Shown piece by piece: positions 1 through 6,051 of a DNA stretch of 6,994 nt. The notes under the pieces are model-generated. The model searched no databases. It worked only from the letters and a program-made list of their open reading frames with translations, and was not told the DNA's origin. Source of the DNA: Brumimicrobium sp040882265 (GTDB taxonomy: Bacteria; Bacteroidota; Bacteroidia; Flavobacteriales_D; Crocinitomicaceae). The stretch spans positions 1-6,994 of the forward strand of contig JBBEBO010000037.1 in assembly GCA_040882265.1 (NCBI GenBank). Direction: 5' to 3'. Position numbers and translations under genes: made by a program. Within the stretch, counting starts at the first letter, position 1; every line of letters begins with the position of its first letter.

Positions 1-89
1 GATGCTAAACATGCACAACACCATAAAATACCCGGTGAGGTGGGTGAGTGGCTGATCCGTCAAATGACGGATGCTAAACATGCACAACA
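1..89 (+). repeat. 69-bp tandem repeat built from tRNA-Ser 5' fragments
   Basis: Bases 1-20 recur exactly at 70-89, giving a period of 69 bp with one full unit and part of a second before the N run. Each unit has a short leader (CCATAAAATACCC, 21-33), then the first 22 nt of the tRNA-Ser gene (34-55), then a perfect hairpin (TCCGTC, AAAT, GACGGA; 56-71), then TGCTAAACATGC, which is also the anticodon-arm sequence of the intact gene. The 35 nt at 21-55 are identical to 190-224 in the intact copy. The unit has no T arm and no 3' acceptor strand, so it cannot fold as a tRNA. Copy number is unknown because the array runs into the gap and off the left edge of the window. Confidence 0.8.
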
Positions 90-189
90 NNNNNNNNNNN
101 NNNNNNNNNNNNNNNNNNNNNNNNNNNNNNNNNNNNNNNNNNNNNNNNNNNNNNNNNNNNNNNNNNNNNNNNNNNNNNNNNNNNNNNNN
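90..189. other. Assembly gap (100 N)
   Basis: Exactly 100 N interrupt the tRNA-Ser-derived repeat. A round 100 is the usual placeholder for a gap of unknown size, and sequence on both sides belongs to the same repeat, so a collapsed or unresolved tandem array is the likely cause. The true length and the number of repeat units or tRNA genes inside it cannot be read. Confidence 0.95.
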
Positions 190-202
190 CCATAAAATAC
201 CC

Positions 203-289
203 GGTGAGGTGGGTGAGTGGCTGAAACCACATGTTTGCTAAACATGCGTACGTTTGCGCGTACCGGGGGTTCGAATCCCCCTCTCACCG
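203..289 (+). tRNA. tRNA-Ser (anticodon GCT)
   Basis: Acceptor strand GGTGAGG (203-209) pairs with TCTCACC (282-288) with one G-T wobble, and the discriminator is G289. The anticodon stem CATGT/ACATG encloses loop TTGCTAA with anticodon GCT, which reads AGC and AGT. A long variable arm (GTACG, TTTGCG, CGTAC) is the class II feature expected of tRNA-Ser. The T arm is GGGGG-TTCGAAT-CCCCC. The gene is 87 nt and no CCA is encoded (GCAAG follows). It is the intact member of the repeat to its left. Its promoter must lie in or beyond the gap. Confidence 0.95.
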
Positions 290-354
290 CAAGTTCTTTG
301 CTTTGTTAGCTAGGGGGGAGCATGAGTGTTTCTTTTAAAATGGATTGAAATAGT

Positions 355-374
355 TAAAATGAATTTTCATTTTA
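355..374. repeat. Palindrome with 9-bp arms upstream of the tRNA-Pro promoter
   Basis: TAAAATGAA (355-363) and TTCATTTTA (366-374) are perfect reverse complements separated by TT. It ends 4 nt before the putative -33 element of the tRNA-Pro promoter. It lacks a G+C-rich stem, so it is a poor terminator for tRNA-Ser. An operator is possible but nothing else supports that. Confidence 0.45.
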
Positions 375-378
375 GGCA

Positions 379-407
379 TTGTGTTTAAAAAAGATGTACT
401 ATCTTTG
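379..407 (+). promoter_or_regulatory. Bacteroidota-type promoter for tRNA-Pro (and probably tRNA-Arg)
   Basis: TATCTTTG at 400-407 matches the Bacteroidota primary-sigma -7 consensus TAnnTTTG, and TTG at 379-381 stands 18 nt upstream as the -33 element. Transcription would start near 412-415, leaving a leader of about 60 nt before tRNA-Pro. No comparable box was seen between the tRNA-Pro terminator and tRNA-Arg, so tRNA-Arg may depend on read-through from here. Confidence 0.65.
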
Positions 408-423
408 CAGTCCGATTTTAGAG

Positions 424-441
424 TCCTAATAACGATTAGGA
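424..441 (+). repeat. Leader hairpin between promoter and tRNA-Pro
   Basis: TCCTAAT (424-430) and ATTAGGA (435-441) form a perfect 7-bp stem with loop AACG in the predicted 5' leader of the tRNA-Pro transcript. No T-run follows, so it is not a terminator. It could be a processing signal for the precursor or may simply be incidental. Confidence 0.5.
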
Positions 442-475
442 GTAAGTTGAAATAAAAAACGAACTCATTATAGTT

Positions 476-550
476 CGGGGTGTAGCGTAGCCCGGTCATC
501 GCGCCTGCTTTGGGAGCAGGAGGTCGCAGGTTCGAATCCTGCCACCCCGA
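476..550 (+). tRNA. tRNA-Pro (anticodon TGG)
   Basis: Acceptor strands CGGGGTG (476-482) and CACCCCG (543-549) pair fully, and the discriminator is A550. The anticodon stem CCTGC/GCAGG encloses TTTGGGA with anticodon TGG, which reads CCA and, by wobble, other proline codons. The T arm contains the usual GTTCGAATC. The gene is 75 nt with no encoded CCA. It has its own upstream promoter and is followed at once by an intrinsic terminator. Confidence 0.96.
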
Positions 551-551
551 C

Positions 552-582
552 AAGGGGATGATTGATTTCATCCCCTTTTTTT
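552..582 (+). terminator. Intrinsic terminator after tRNA-Pro
   Basis: AAGGGGATGA (552-561) pairs with TCATCCCCTT (568-577) around the loop TTGATT, followed by an uninterrupted T-run to 582. It starts directly after the tRNA-Pro discriminator base. Confidence 0.9.
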
Positions 583-617
583 AGTTATAAGCGTTCGTAC
601 AGCTTAATATATTATCT

Positions 618-691
618 GGTCGCGTAGCTCAGCTGGATAGAGCATCTGCCTTCTAAGCAGACGGTCACAGGTTCGAATCCTGTCGCGATCA
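618..691 (+). tRNA. tRNA-Arg (anticodon TCT)
   Basis: GGTCGCG (618-624) pairs with CGCGATC (684-690) with one G-T pair, and the discriminator is A691. The anticodon stem TCTGC/GCAGA holds loop CTTCTAA with anticodon TCT, which reads AGA. The T arm is ACAGG-TTCGAAT-CCTGT. The gene is 74 nt with no encoded CCA. An integrase gene begins about 270 bp downstream and reads away from the tRNA, the usual arrangement when a tRNA 3' end served as attachment site. The matching repeat at the far end of the element would lie outside this window. Confidence 0.96.
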
Positions 692-693
692 CG

Positions 694-722
694 AAAGCCC
701 GTCAATAGACGGGCTTTTTTTT
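694..722 (+). terminator. Intrinsic terminator after tRNA-Arg
   Basis: AAAGCCCGTC (694-703) pairs perfectly with GACGGGCTTT (708-717) around loop AATA, and the T-run extends to 722. It closes the tRNA cluster and insulates the downstream integrase region. Confidence 0.93.
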
Positions 723-736
723 GCTAAAAACACCTA

Positions 737-760
737 AAACCCACTAAATATTATGGGTTT
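737..760. repeat. 7-bp inverted repeat between tRNA-Arg and the integrase promoter
   Basis: AAACCCA (737-743) and TGGGTTT (754-760) are perfect reverse complements with a 10-nt AT-rich centre. It lies in the expected attachment region, between the tRNA and the integrase regulatory sites. A role as an integrase-binding site is a guess. Confidence 0.35.
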
Positions 761-824
761 GGCACTTCCCCCAAAAAATCTGAATACAAACAAATACAAC
801 CAAATATAAAGAATTGGTGAGTCT

Positions 825-854
825 TTTGGTGAGTCATTTATTTTCATAAATTTG
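825..854 (+). promoter_or_regulatory. Probable integrase promoter inside the GGTGAGTC inverted repeat
   Basis: TTTG at 825-828 and TAAATTTG at 847-854 are spaced 18 nt and match the Bacteroidota -33/-7 pattern exactly, with the same spacing as the tRNA-Pro promoter here. The left repeat arm begins at the last base of the -33 box and the right arm begins at the last base of the -7 box, so anything binding the arms would compete with RNA polymerase. The predicted leader to the integrase is about 100 nt. Confidence 0.55.
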
Positions 855-917
855 ACTCACCAGATTCGCTCTAGCTCTTTGTAGTAAAGCTCTCTAGAAC
901 GAAAGTTGTTTTGTCTT

Positions 918-939
918 TTTTTAGGATTATACCTAAAAA
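918..939 (+). repeat. 8-bp inverted repeat in the integrase leader
   Basis: TTTTTAGG (918-925) pairs with CCTAAAAA (932-939) around ATTATA, ending 20 nt before the ATG at 960. In the mRNA this could be a weak AT-rich hairpin near the ribosome entry region. No T-run follows on the + strand. Confidence 0.4.
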
Positions 940-959
940 GCTAATAAAAACAATTAAAA

Positions 960-2240
960 ATGGTGAGTCATATGGAAGTAATTCAAAAAAATCACGTCTT
1001 ATTCTTATTAAGAAAAAGTCGCAAGAAACTAGAAAAACAAACTATCTACATTAGAATATGTATAGATAGTCAGCGTTCAGAATTTTCGTCCCAACAGAAA
1101 GTTTTTATCAAAGACTGGGACAATAAAAAAGGTAGAGTAAAACCAAGCGATCGAAGATCAGTATTAATCAATAACTATCTTGAAAAAGCAGAATCTAAAA
1201 TTTCTGACATTATCTATAAAGCAAATCGGATGGACGGAAGACTTTCACCCGATGAAGTCAAATTAATCTTTCTTGGGAAGGATCCAGAATCATTCAGTAA
1301 AAACAAAACCCTCATCCAAGCCTTCGACTACCACAACGACCTCATGGAGAAAGAAGTCGAAATAGGTAAAGTCGTAAAGAAAACCTACACCCGTTACGAA
1401 ATCACCAAAGATAAGATCAGTACTTTTATGAAAACGCGCAAGCGTATGGAAGACATCCCATTAAAAGACCTTAAACTTGCCTTCATAAGAGAATTCGAAC
1501 ACTACCTCTTAACAGAAGACGATTTACAATCAAATACAGCGCATAAATACATCCGTAACGTCAAGAAAGTGGTCAACATGGCCATCGGATTAGAATGGCT
1601 AACCTTTGATCCTTTCAGCCAGTTCAAATGCAAATACAAAAATCCAGAAAGGGTAGTGCTAACCCAAGAAGAAATCGATGCCCTCATTAAGAAAGATTTC
1701 AAAATAAAACGCCTGGAGGAAGTCCGTGACGTTTTTGTGTTTTGCTGTTACACCGGCTTTTCCTATTCCGATGTTTTCAACTTCGAACACGACGCATTGT
1801 CAAGAGGTATAGACGGAGAACACTGGCTTTCAGCCAACCGCCAAAAAACAGGAGTAAAAGAAACCGTTCCTTTATTGCCAGTTGCCTATGATGTAGTAAT
1901 GAAATATCGCGATCATGAAGAATGCATCCGTAAGAACAAATTACTTCCTGTAAATACAAATCAACGGTATAATGGGTATTTGAAGGAGATTGCTGACATC
2001 TGTGGTATTGATAAGAAACTTACTACGCATATTGCTAGGCATACATTCGCTACGACTATCACTTTATCCAATGGCGTTCCAATCGAAACTGTTAGTGCCA
2101 TGCTTGGTCACAATTCAATTCGTACCACACAGATTTATGCAAAAGTTGTGGAGAAGAAAGTTTCTGAGGATATGCAGAGTTTGAAGGCGAAGTTGTTTGG
2201 TTGTAATCCTAAAAATAAAGATGATCGTAAGATTGGATAA
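960..2240 (+). CDS. Tyrosine recombinase/integrase, Bacteroidota (IntDOT-like) type
   Basis: A site-specific recombinase expected to integrate and excise the element through a covalent 3'-phosphotyrosine intermediate. Rough layout: arm-type DNA-binding domain (residues 9-95), SAM-like core-binding domain (117-215) and catalytic domain (232-410). Visible catalytic positions are K296 in RQKTG, H357 and R360 in HIARHTFAT, H384 in MLGH and nucleophile Y393 in TTQIYAKV. The usual first arginine of TGLRxSD is replaced by S268 in TGFSYSD. The CTnDOT integrase is known to carry a serine there too, which points to that subfamily rather than to an inactive enzyme. The length of 426 aa is normal for it. 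ATG 960 is the longest start; ATG 972 (residue 5) is equally plausible because a GGTGAGTC repeat covers the first codons. No Shine-Dalgarno is evident. Confidence 0.93.
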   Translation: MVSHMEVIQKNHVLFLLRKSRKKLEKQTIYIRICIDSQRSEFSSQQKVFIKDWDNKKGRVKPSDRRSVLINNYLEKAESKISDIIYKANRMDGRLSPDEVKLIFLGKDPESFSKNKTLIQAFDYHNDLMEKEVEIGKVVKKTYTRYEITKDKISTFMKTRKRMEDIPLKDLKLAFIREFEHYLLTEDDLQSNTAHKYIRNVKKVVNMAIGLEWLTFDPFSQFKCKYKNPERVVLTQEEIDALIKKDFKIKRLEEVRDVFVFCCYTGFSYSDVFNFEHDALSRGIDGEHWLSANRQKTGVKETVPLLPVAYDVVMKYRDHEECIRKNKLLPVNTNQRYNGYLKEIADICGIDKKLTTHIARHTFATTITLSNGVPIETVSAMLGHNSIRTTQIYAKVVEKKVSEDMQSLKAKLFGCNPKNKDDRKIG

Positions 2241-2336
2241 TGATATCAAGCTTTATAAATACAAAATTACTCAGAAGGACTGATGGGTTTCACGAAATAT
2301 TTGGTACTAAAAAGCCCTCAGTTTCTTGAGAACCTA

Positions 2337-2380
2337 TCTTAGTATCGTCTTAGTATCATCTTAGTATCATCTTAGTATAA
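2337..2380. repeat. Four tandem 11-bp repeats (TCTTAGTATCA)
   Basis: Copies at 2337-2347, 2348-2358, 2359-2369 and 2370-2380 differ at one base or less from TCTTAGTATCA. The unit of 11 bp places every copy on the same face of the helix, as in iteron-type binding arrays. The core word TTAGTA recurs downstream in the palindrome TTAGTACTAA (2405-2414) and inverted in TACTAA at about 2314-2319. The array lies between the convergent ends of the integrase and the AlbA_2-type gene. No function can be assigned. Confidence 0.85.
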
Positions 2381-2401
2381 TTTTGGCACCATTTAAAAGT
2401 C

Positions 2402-2430
2402 AACTTAGTACTAAATATCAGTGCTAAGTT
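2402..2430. repeat. 10-bp inverted repeat beyond the 3' end of the AlbA_2-type gene
   Basis: AACTTAGTAC (2402-2411) pairs with GTGCTAAGTT (2421-2430), with one G-T pair and a 9-nt loop. It begins 10 bp past the stop codon of the minus-strand gene, so it could be its terminator, but on that strand only a weak CTTTT follows. Its left arm contains the same TTAGTA word as the neighbouring 11-bp repeats, so it may belong to that binding array instead. Confidence 0.5.
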
Positions 2431-2440
2431 CATTGTTTTA

Positions 2441-3850
2441 TCAATGAATTTGGCTTTGTCCAAACTCCGTGGTGTAATACTTTTGATTCTTGCTTTTTGG
2501 TTTATCTGGTTCTGTCATTTGCAACAACTCATTTTCAATTAAAGGGATAATATGCCTTTTGTTGTTTAAGGTGCTATTCGCCATTTCTAAAAATTCAAAT
2601 ATTTCTGTTCTAGTCTTTTCTTCTTTCAAACAAAATTCAAGAATACCTTTCTGTTTTTGACTCAAATGATAATCCAAAACATCGTATTTTTTATCATTCA
2701 AATTAATAGTTTTTGGCATTCGCTTAAAGATAATCGAAAACCAATGCTCATTAATTTCAAGTACGGCTTTAGGAAGTCCCGCCTTCTCAAGCTCACTATC
2801 TATTCTTAACAGCCCTGTTCCGAGCTTCTCAATAAAGTTTGACCTATGCAGTAGGTTTACAATATTCGGATTTCTGTGAATACTTCTTTTTCTTAACTCA
2901 TCAATGGATAAACCTTTAACTAATCCCCCATAATTGGTTATAGAAACTCTATCATCAAAAACTTCAACTTGAATATGTGTTCCTTTATTAATATAGTCTC
3001 TATGAGCAATCGCATTGATAATTGCCTCCTTAAGTGCAACATATGGAATTTCCCATTCTTCAATTCTTGTTGGATTTCCTGATTCAAATTTATAAGCAAC
3101 ATCCAGTGATCTTCTAAGAAAAACAAACACCTCATCAATATTAGTGATAATATCAAAAGTCATATCCTTCTGGTCTTCAATATCCAGTTTAATGGTTCCT
3201 TTATAACGCACACACTGAATAATAGCTTGGGGAAGAAACCGCTGGGGGTCTTTTGTGAAAAATAGTACTCCAGTATTATTAAAGACAGGCTTTTCATCGA
3301 TAAATTCAAGCACTCCGAGATTATGCAAGGTATCTTCATTTGACAAAATTTGCTCCATTCTCGCTTCACTAAAGAACCTTTTCAAGGTATTTGGGTCAAA
3401 ATAAGTTTCAAAGTCAGCCTTTAAATTTAAAGCATCATCAAATGAAAATCTATCTGCATCCTTAAACATTTCGTAGATTTCTTGCGTTGTTCTTTTGTTG
3501 GAACTCGCACTTTCTCTCATGTAAAAACCATTGGTGCATCTATATGGTTTGTTCAACCCTTCCTTGATTCGCAAAGCCAAAACGTTCGGTTGCTGGTCAA
3601 CTGTTTCAATAAGAATATCAATTGAAGGGTCACAATCTCTAGCAACAGACTGAACTTTCGATTTATAACCATTGCCAAGAGCTTTATTTTTGATATTACC
3701 ATTATCATCAACTCCAATTAATATAATACCTCCCTTTGCATTTGCAAAGGCAACAACCTCTTTTGACAGACTTGAATTAACTGATTCTTTAAATTCTAAA
3801 TGAAGTCCTTCTCCTTGTAATATTAATGCCTGTAATTCCTTCTCTTTCAT
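2441..3850 (-). CDS. AlbA_2/Schlafen-type ATP-binding protein, putative regulator
   Basis: A 469-aa protein with the layout of the COG2865 family (annotated as putative transcriptional regulators or ATP-binding proteins). The N-terminal AlbA_2 domain (about 1-125) shows EFKES (19-23) and ANAKGGIILIGVDD (36-49). A divergent GHKL-type ATPase region follows, with ALKEAIINAIAHRDY (272-286, the N-box equivalent with E275, N279, H283 and D285), FDDRVSITNYGGL (298-310) and EKLGTGLLRI (341-350). The C-terminal part (about 395-469) looks like a winged helix. Family length is normal and no key motif is missing. The gene opposes the integrase and stands alone, suggesting cargo or an independent regulator. 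Related proteins have been seen in defence loci, but nothing beside it here proves such a role. DNA or RNA binding is inferred from the family. Confidence 0.85.
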   Translation of the reverse strand: MKEKELQALILQGEGLHLEFKESVNSSLSKEVVAFANAKGGIILIGVDDNGNIKNKALGNGYKSKVQSVARDCDPSIDILIETVDQQPNVLALRIKEGLNKPYRCTNGFYMRESASSNKRTTQEIYEMFKDADRFSFDDALNLKADFETYFDPNTLKRFFSEARMEQILSNEDTLHNLGVLEFIDEKPVFNNTGVLFFTKDPQRFLPQAIIQCVRYKGTIKLDIEDQKDMTFDIITNIDEVFVFLRRSLDVAYKFESGNPTRIEEWEIPYVALKEAIINAIAHRDYINKGTHIQVEVFDDRVSITNYGGLVKGLSIDELRKRSIHRNPNIVNLLHRSNFIEKLGTGLLRIDSELEKAGLPKAVLEINEHWFSIIFKRMPKTINLNDKKYDVLDYHLSQKQKGILEFCLKEEKTRTEIFEFLEMANSTLNNKRHIIPLIENELLQMTEPDKPKSKNQKYYTTEFGQSQIH

Positions 3851-3855
3851 TAGTA

Positions 3856-3863
3856 CAAATTTA
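3856..3863 (-). promoter_or_regulatory. Possible -7 box of the AlbA_2-type gene, very close to its ATG
   Basis: On the minus strand TAAATTTG (3863 to 3856) matches TAnnTTTG and is the same 8-mer as the integrase -7 box. Only 5 nt separate it from the ATG at 3850, so a transcript from it would start at or next to the A of ATG and be leaderless. No good TTG was found at the -33 distance, which weakens the call. Confidence 0.35.
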
Positions 3864-4230
3864 TTATAAAAAATAGCATTACTTTAATCTAATTAAAAAT
3901 ATCCCAGCTGCACTGCAGTTATAATGCCGCGCTAATTACTTAAAACATTAACGATACTCAAAAACCATTTCTATCCCTTAGCTGCCGCAAGATTCCACCT
4001 CATAGTTTCTAAAACCATAATAACCCACAAAACAATGCAAACTTCCCCAATACACCTCATTCTCCCCCAAATTTGAATATTCTGGCTAAAAAATCAATCC
4101 ATCAAATAAAATCTTTCTTCAAAATACATCAAAACAGAACAAAATTAACTCGTAGCCCTTTATTCATCAGCAATCAAGCGTTTTTTTAAAAAACTTTTAT
4201 CTAAATTAGCTATCCCTAAAATAAAAAGTC
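3864..4230. other. Non-coding divergent intergenic region, G-poor on the + strand
   Basis: No convincing gene is visible. CTGCACTGCAG (3908-3918) is a short palindrome near the AlbA_2-type gene start. Bases 4021-4140 contain only 5 G but 34 C on the + strand, a strong local skew. GTTTTTTTAAAAAAC (4180-4194) is a near-palindromic A/T tract about 36 bp before the next start codon, and TAAATTAG (4202-4209) is one base off the -7 consensus, so the promoter of the 503-aa gene probably lies at 4170-4215. No RNA family was recognised. Confidence 0.5.
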
Positions 4231-5742
4231 ATGCAAATCCCAATCTACGAACTCGAAATTTTCGACGACGTAATCAATGGAGATCTAGAACCTGAAAAAC
4301 TCTACGAAAAAAATCTAGACCACGCCATCGGTTACCTAAAAGAACAAGTTGAAAAATGCGAAATTATAACATTAGGTGTTTTCAAAAGCAAAAACAAAAA
4401 TCTTCATTTAATAGAGCGCATTGAATTGAGTAACGCGCATCCACTTGTGTATAAATACATCAATCAGAACACGTTACACGAAACAGAAGACCTACTGGAT
4501 CAAATCCCAAATGAAGCCCTTGAAAAGCTTCAGGTAAGCATTGAAAACACAAATTCAGTACATATCAAGAAAATGAACTCCAAGAGTCTTATTGGCTTTA
4601 AAAAAACGTCCGAATGGCAAAACTTGGATGATCATCACATTAAATACTGCTTCTACAATATAATGTTGAGCAAATATGTCAAAGAAATCAAGCGTACAAT
4701 GTCGATCGAGTTCTATAAATTAGAAAATCCAGTTTTAGAACGATATGTAGACCGAACACATAACAAAATCATAAACTACTGTATAGATGCAATAGAAAAG
4801 TATGATTTATCAATAAACGACTTAGATCTAAAAGCCAAAGAGAAATATACAGACAAAGATTGTATGGCACTAGTGTATCTTCACCTAAACGATTTGGTCA
4901 ACTATCTATACAATCAATATGGAAATTTCATTAACCAAGATGCTCACATCTTATACAATGCGCGCATCTTGAACCGCAACAAATTACAAGAATCAGCAAA
5001 AGAAACAAGGGATAAAGTGAAATCTATGGATATTGACCAGGACCTCAAAGACCCAGTCATAGAAACCATTAACAAACTACTAAACATAGACATTGATGAC
5101 CGTATCACATATCATGACCTACACTACTACAAATATTTTATTCATGAATTAAATTACTTTATTTCTAAGAAACCGATAGCTCAGATAGGTCAAAACCAAC
5201 TCGAATATCGACTTATTGAACTAGGTTTTAACAATTATGACTTCATAAAATTTTGCATCAAAACAGTTGAAAAAAAATTGAAGGACACAAACGACACCAA
5301 ATATTATTTAAAGTATCTCAAATTAAAAAGGAAAGAATGGTCCCAATGTATGACTTCAGAAACGCACAGATATATTAATAAAAGTGACCCTATAAAAGCA
5401 AGTTTATTATGTTGGATCAATGATGAAATTAAGTACAGAGAAAATCAAAATACGCATTCAATTATAGATTCAGAAAACGAATTTCAACTACCTAAAATAA
5501 AGGTAAATACAAGTGTTTCACAATTAGCATTACTCACACGCCTTTTCCATGACACAAATGTCAATGATAAAAATTCTATTGGTGATCTTGCAAAGTGGTA
5601 CACAAAAATATTTGAAACCAAAAAGAGTAAATCTATTTCCCTAGATAGTTTTAAAAATAACATGTACACCATCGACAATGGAACAATAGATGAAGTAAAA
5701 ACAAGAATCATCAATATGCTGAACCAGCTTCAAAAATTATGA
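4231..5742 (+). CDS. 503-aa protein of unknown function, mobile-element associated
   Basis: Not assigned to a named function. The protein is soluble by appearance, rich in K, N, D and Y, with no signal peptide or membrane segment. Residues 1-30 include a helix-rich start (LEPEKLYEKNLDHAIGYLKE) and the middle is mostly predicted helix. The C-terminal 85 residues, from KIKVNTSVSQLALLTRLF onward through KKSKSISLDSFKNN to the end, resemble from memory a module seen in uncharacterised Bacteroidota proteins beside integrases, and are loosely like the helical layout of RteC, the CTnDOT excision regulator. That likeness is weak and unverified. ATG 4231 is the first start and has no Shine-Dalgarno. 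The stop overlaps the last two codons of the small convergent gene. A regulator of element mobility is a reasonable guess only. Confidence 0.8.
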   Translation: MQIPIYELEIFDDVINGDLEPEKLYEKNLDHAIGYLKEQVEKCEIITLGVFKSKNKNLHLIERIELSNAHPLVYKYINQNTLHETEDLLDQIPNEALEKLQVSIENTNSVHIKKMNSKSLIGFKKTSEWQNLDDHHIKYCFYNIMLSKYVKEIKRTMSIEFYKLENPVLERYVDRTHNKIINYCIDAIEKYDLSINDLDLKAKEKYTDKDCMALVYLHLNDLVNYLYNQYGNFINQDAHILYNARILNRNKLQESAKETRDKVKSMDIDQDLKDPVIETINKLLNIDIDDRITYHDLHYYKYFIHELNYFISKKPIAQIGQNQLEYRLIELGFNNYDFIKFCIKTVEKKLKDTNDTKYYLKYLKLKRKEWSQCMTSETHRYINKSDPIKASLLCWINDEIKYRENQNTHSIIDSENEFQLPKIKVNTSVSQLALLTRLFHDTNVNDKNSIGDLAKWYTKIFETKKSKSISLDSFKNNMYTIDNGTIDEVKTRIINMLNQLQKL

Positions 5743-5931
5743 ATGAGTAAACGCCTTTATTTTTCGAATACCTGATGCTAATACTTCATTCCACCCCACT
5801 TTTGTGGAAAGATCTTCAATATCGATAAAAAGAAGTTCAACAGGATCTTTAATTCCATGATAGATTAAGAAAATTGGTAATTCTTCAAATTCCTCAATAG
5901 TTAGTGAATATTTTAAAAGTTTTAGCTTCAT
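5737..5931 (-). CDS. 64-aa protein resembling an RNA polymerase alpha-CTD/HhH fold
   Basis: A small convergent reading frame whose stop overlaps that of the 503-aa gene by 6 bp. ATG 5931 gives 64 aa; a TTG at 5949 would add six residues and is less likely. The pattern LPIFLIYHGIKDPVELLFID (18-37) followed by IEDLSTKVGWNEVLASGIRK (38-57) has the hydrophobic spacing of the alpha-subunit C-terminal domain (leucines, GI, a DLL-like turn, EDL, VGW, then a helix ending in I..I). This is pattern resemblance, not a confirmed hit. If real it would be a stand-alone nucleic-acid- or protein-binding module. Composition is protein-like (balanced hydrophobics, acidic turns), which argues for a true gene despite its size. 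No promoter was identified with confidence. Confidence 0.55.
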   Translation of the reverse strand: MKLKLLKYSLTIEEFEELPIFLIYHGIKDPVELLFIDIEDLSTKVGWNEVLASGIRKIKAFTHS

Positions 5932-6051
5932 TGGTCGTAATATAAACAAGCAGCTCTCGCTACAATATTTTTTACCTATTACTACAAAAGTAAGAAAAAT
6001 TTAAACACCCAAAACAAACAAAATTATCTTCTAAACCCATTGATTTATGGG

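Larger units (their letters stand above)
814..970. repeat. Four copies of GGTGAGTC around the integrase promoter and start codon
   Basis: Direct copies lie at 816-823, 828-835 and 962-969, and an inverted copy (GACTCACC) at 854-861. The first two are 12 bp apart, close to one helical turn. The 828-835 and 854-861 copies form the outer arms of a long inverted repeat (827-862) whose inner arms are ATTTAT (836-841) and ATAAAT (846-851) around TTTC, with a 2-nt bulge. The last copy covers the region between the two possible integrase ATGs. Candidate integrase arm-type sites or operators. Confidence 0.6.

Noticed and set aside
1..189. CRISPR array in place of the 69-bp repeat
   Set aside because: The units are head to tail without distinct spacers and derive from a tRNA gene.
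203..224. GGTGAGT in the tRNA-Ser D arm as another integrase-type repeat
   Set aside because: The match is part of a conserved tRNA fold and lacks the final C; chance similarity is the simpler reading.
60..287. Minus-strand reading frame across the N run
   Set aside because: It spans unknown bases and is antisense to the tRNA-Ser repeat and gene.
335..571. Minus-strand 78-aa frame with WQDSNLRPPAPKAGA
   Set aside because: Antisense of tRNA-Pro; this peptide is a well-known artefact of translating tRNA genes backwards.
2312..2331. Possible minus-strand terminator (CTCA, GTTTCT, TGAG, near an A-run)
   Set aside because: Stem of only 4 bp; too weak to call, and far beyond the gene it would serve.
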